NCBI GenBank assembly: GCA_050733935.1 | Contig: JBOHUC010000021.1 | Span: 1-13,656, forward strand | Length of the DNA: 13,656 nt | Source: JBOHUC01 sp050733935 | Lineage (GTDB): Bacteria > Eisenbacteria > RBG-16-71-46 > DASYSL01 | Reading direction: 5' to 3' | Part shown: positions 13,049 through 13,656 of the stretch, one piece after another | Position numbering within the stretch: the first letter of the stretch is position 1 | Layout of the letters: every line of letters starts with the position of its first letter | Notes under the pieces: model-generated | The model's database searches: none | What the model was told of the DNA's origin: nothing | The model's input: only the letters and a program-made list of their open reading frames with translations | Program-made: the position numbers and the translations under genes

Positions 13049-13448
13049 CTACGCGACGAATCTCTCTGAAGAGTGCCATTCCAAGAGATCGGTCCCTGGC
13101 CGGGCTGCCGGATCTTGAGGGAGATGTATTCCGCCCGTGGAGCGGACTCGTGCCTCAAGTTCGTAGTAGATACGACCGTTCTCGTACTCCTGCTCCAAAC
13201 GACGGCTCACTCGAAACTGGAAGTCCGGAGTCACGGTCACAAAACCTTTGTCGAAGAGGCGATGAATGTCAGCTCGCAGCAAGAGCCCGTTCCGAAGTTC
13301 ATGGTTACCACCTTCGGCATACGGACGAATGTGGGCGGCCTCGAGGGCGGGGAGCGAGTGTTCTGTGCTTACGGCACACATTCTGCCGTAGACGTCCGCG
13401 ACCGCCACGCGGAATCCTCCCTGCCCCAGCCGCGGCCTCACGACGAGT
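13049..13448 (-). pseudogene. HNH endonuclease gene, C-terminal part, interrupted by an IS
   Basis: The surviving 132 codons carry a whole HNH nuclease core of the COG3440-like predicted restriction endonuclease type: LEAAHIRPYAEGG, then the Asn in HELRNGLLL, then ADIHRLFDKG, the three parts of the beta-beta-alpha-metal site. Just before it is PRLGQGGFRVAVADVYGRMC, and after it the family-like tail EQEYENGRIYYEL and DLLEWHSSERFVA, ending in a TAG at 13049. Proteins of this kind normally have a long N-terminal domain ahead of this point. Here coding stops at an IS end at 13449, so that domain would lie beyond the IS, outside the window, or be lost. The minus-strand frame stays open across the IS end by chance but changes to non-homologous sequence. 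As it stands the gene lacks its start. Confidence 0.82.
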
Positions 13449-13473
13449 TGAACCGCGCCGGTTTCTCCGGAGA
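13449..13473 (+). repeat. terminal inverted repeat of an IS3-family element
   Basis: The end reads TGAACCGCGCCGG and then TTTCTCCGGAGA, matching the TGAACCGCCCCGG-type ends common in IS3-family elements, with the characteristic 5' TG. It begins at the point where HNH homology stops and lies 6 bp from the transposase stop codon. The other end is outside the window. Confidence 0.75.
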
Positions 13474-13478
13474 GCTCG

Positions 13479-13656
13479 TTACGTGAGTGCCGCCATCTCG
13501 GCGGGAGCCGAATGACGATCGTAGTAGGTCTGCTCGAACTCCGCCGGTGGAACATACCCGATGCGCTCGAGCAGACGGCTGGTGTTGTACCACGCGACCC
13601 AGGTGAGCGTCGCGAACTCGACGTCCTCGATCCCTCGCCAGGGGCCACGGCGCCGA
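13479..13656 (-). CDS. IS3-family transposase (OrfB, rve integrase core), C-terminal 58 aa
   Basis: Reading the minus strand in from the right edge gives RRRGPWRGIEDVEFATL, then WVAWYNTSRLLERIGYVPPA, then EFEQTYYDRH, ending with a TAA at 13479-13481. This is the standard C-terminus of IS3-family OrfB DDE transposases (compare the GPW-G-xDVEFATL-x-WV-x-W-N pattern and I-G-Y-x-P-P-A-E-F-E). The catalytic D, D and E residues lie upstream, beyond the window, so activity cannot be judged. The fragment has no stop or frameshift. It is in a different frame from the HNH remnant and would, if expressed, be transcribed in the same direction as it. Confidence 0.88.
   Translation of the reverse strand, partial: RRRGPWRGIEDVEFATLTWVAWYNTSRLLERIGYVPPAEFEQTYYDRHSAPAEMAALT

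Larger units (their letters stand above)
13449..13656 (-). mobile_element. IS3-family insertion sequence, one end, runs off the window
   Basis: The last 208 bp of the window hold the terminal repeat at 13449 and the end of the transposase gene. The element entered the HNH gene just upstream of its nuclease core. IS3-family elements usually duplicate 3-4 bp of target; the bases touching this end are GAGT (13445-13448), to be compared with the far end. Confidence 0.82.

Noticed and set aside
12739..13515. Plus-strand 258-codon open frame spanning the end of the VOC gene to the IS
   Set aside because: It overlaps the VOC gene, is antisense to the HNH core, is Arg/Ser-rich, and has no start signal or motif.

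Overview
This window is GC-rich and dense with genes. Its first half is the conserved block that lies near the replication origin in many bacteria: jag/khpB (3' part) - mnmE - mnmG - rsmG - parA - parB, followed directly by a bactofilin gene. The TonB-type C-terminal domain and the signal-peptide protein further along point to a diderm (Gram-negative) bacterium. The bactofilin-par linkage, the long Ala/Pro/Gly linkers and an Arg/Asp/Gly-rich KhpB linker suggest a lineage away from the enteric models, such as an Eisenbacteria-, Gemmatimonadota- or Myxococcota-like group. The sequence read by eye does not settle the phylum.

Region 1 (1-4819) carries RNA-biology genes in one direction with tiny gaps or ATGA overlaps: a KH/R3H RNA-binding protein, the MnmE/MnmG pair that modifies tRNA wobble uridine, and the 16S rRNA G527 methyltransferase RsmG. 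Region 2 (4820-7560) is the chromosome-segregation module. Three near-identical parS palindromes and a DnaA-box-like site sit in the 298-bp gap before parA, together with a convincing sigma70-type promoter. parA overlaps parB by 8 bp, parB overlaps the bactofilin gene by 4 bp, and parB contains a fourth parS within its own codons. A perfect DnaA box and a one-mismatch box lie just after the bactofilin gene.

Region 3 (7625-11320) has a short conserved-looking hypothetical gene on the minus strand. A plus-strand cluster then diverges from it under a strong-looking promoter: a DUF885-type putative metallohydrolase, a single-span protein with a TonB C-terminal domain, and a seven-span membrane protein whose helices carry many His/Asp/Glu residues. 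The cluster ends in a GC hairpin shared with a convergent minus-strand gene.

Region 4 (11337-13656) is more accessory in character. It holds an exported heptad-repeat protein on the minus strand, a VOC/glyoxalase-fold protein with a Gly-rich insertion, and an HNH endonuclease gene cut off by an IS3-family insertion. The IS end and the C-terminal 58 codons of its transposase run off the right edge of the window.

The most interesting system here is the parABS-bactofilin unit, in which a cytoskeletal scaffold protein is translationally coupled to the chromosome-partition genes. No CRISPR array, rRNA or tRNA was seen.
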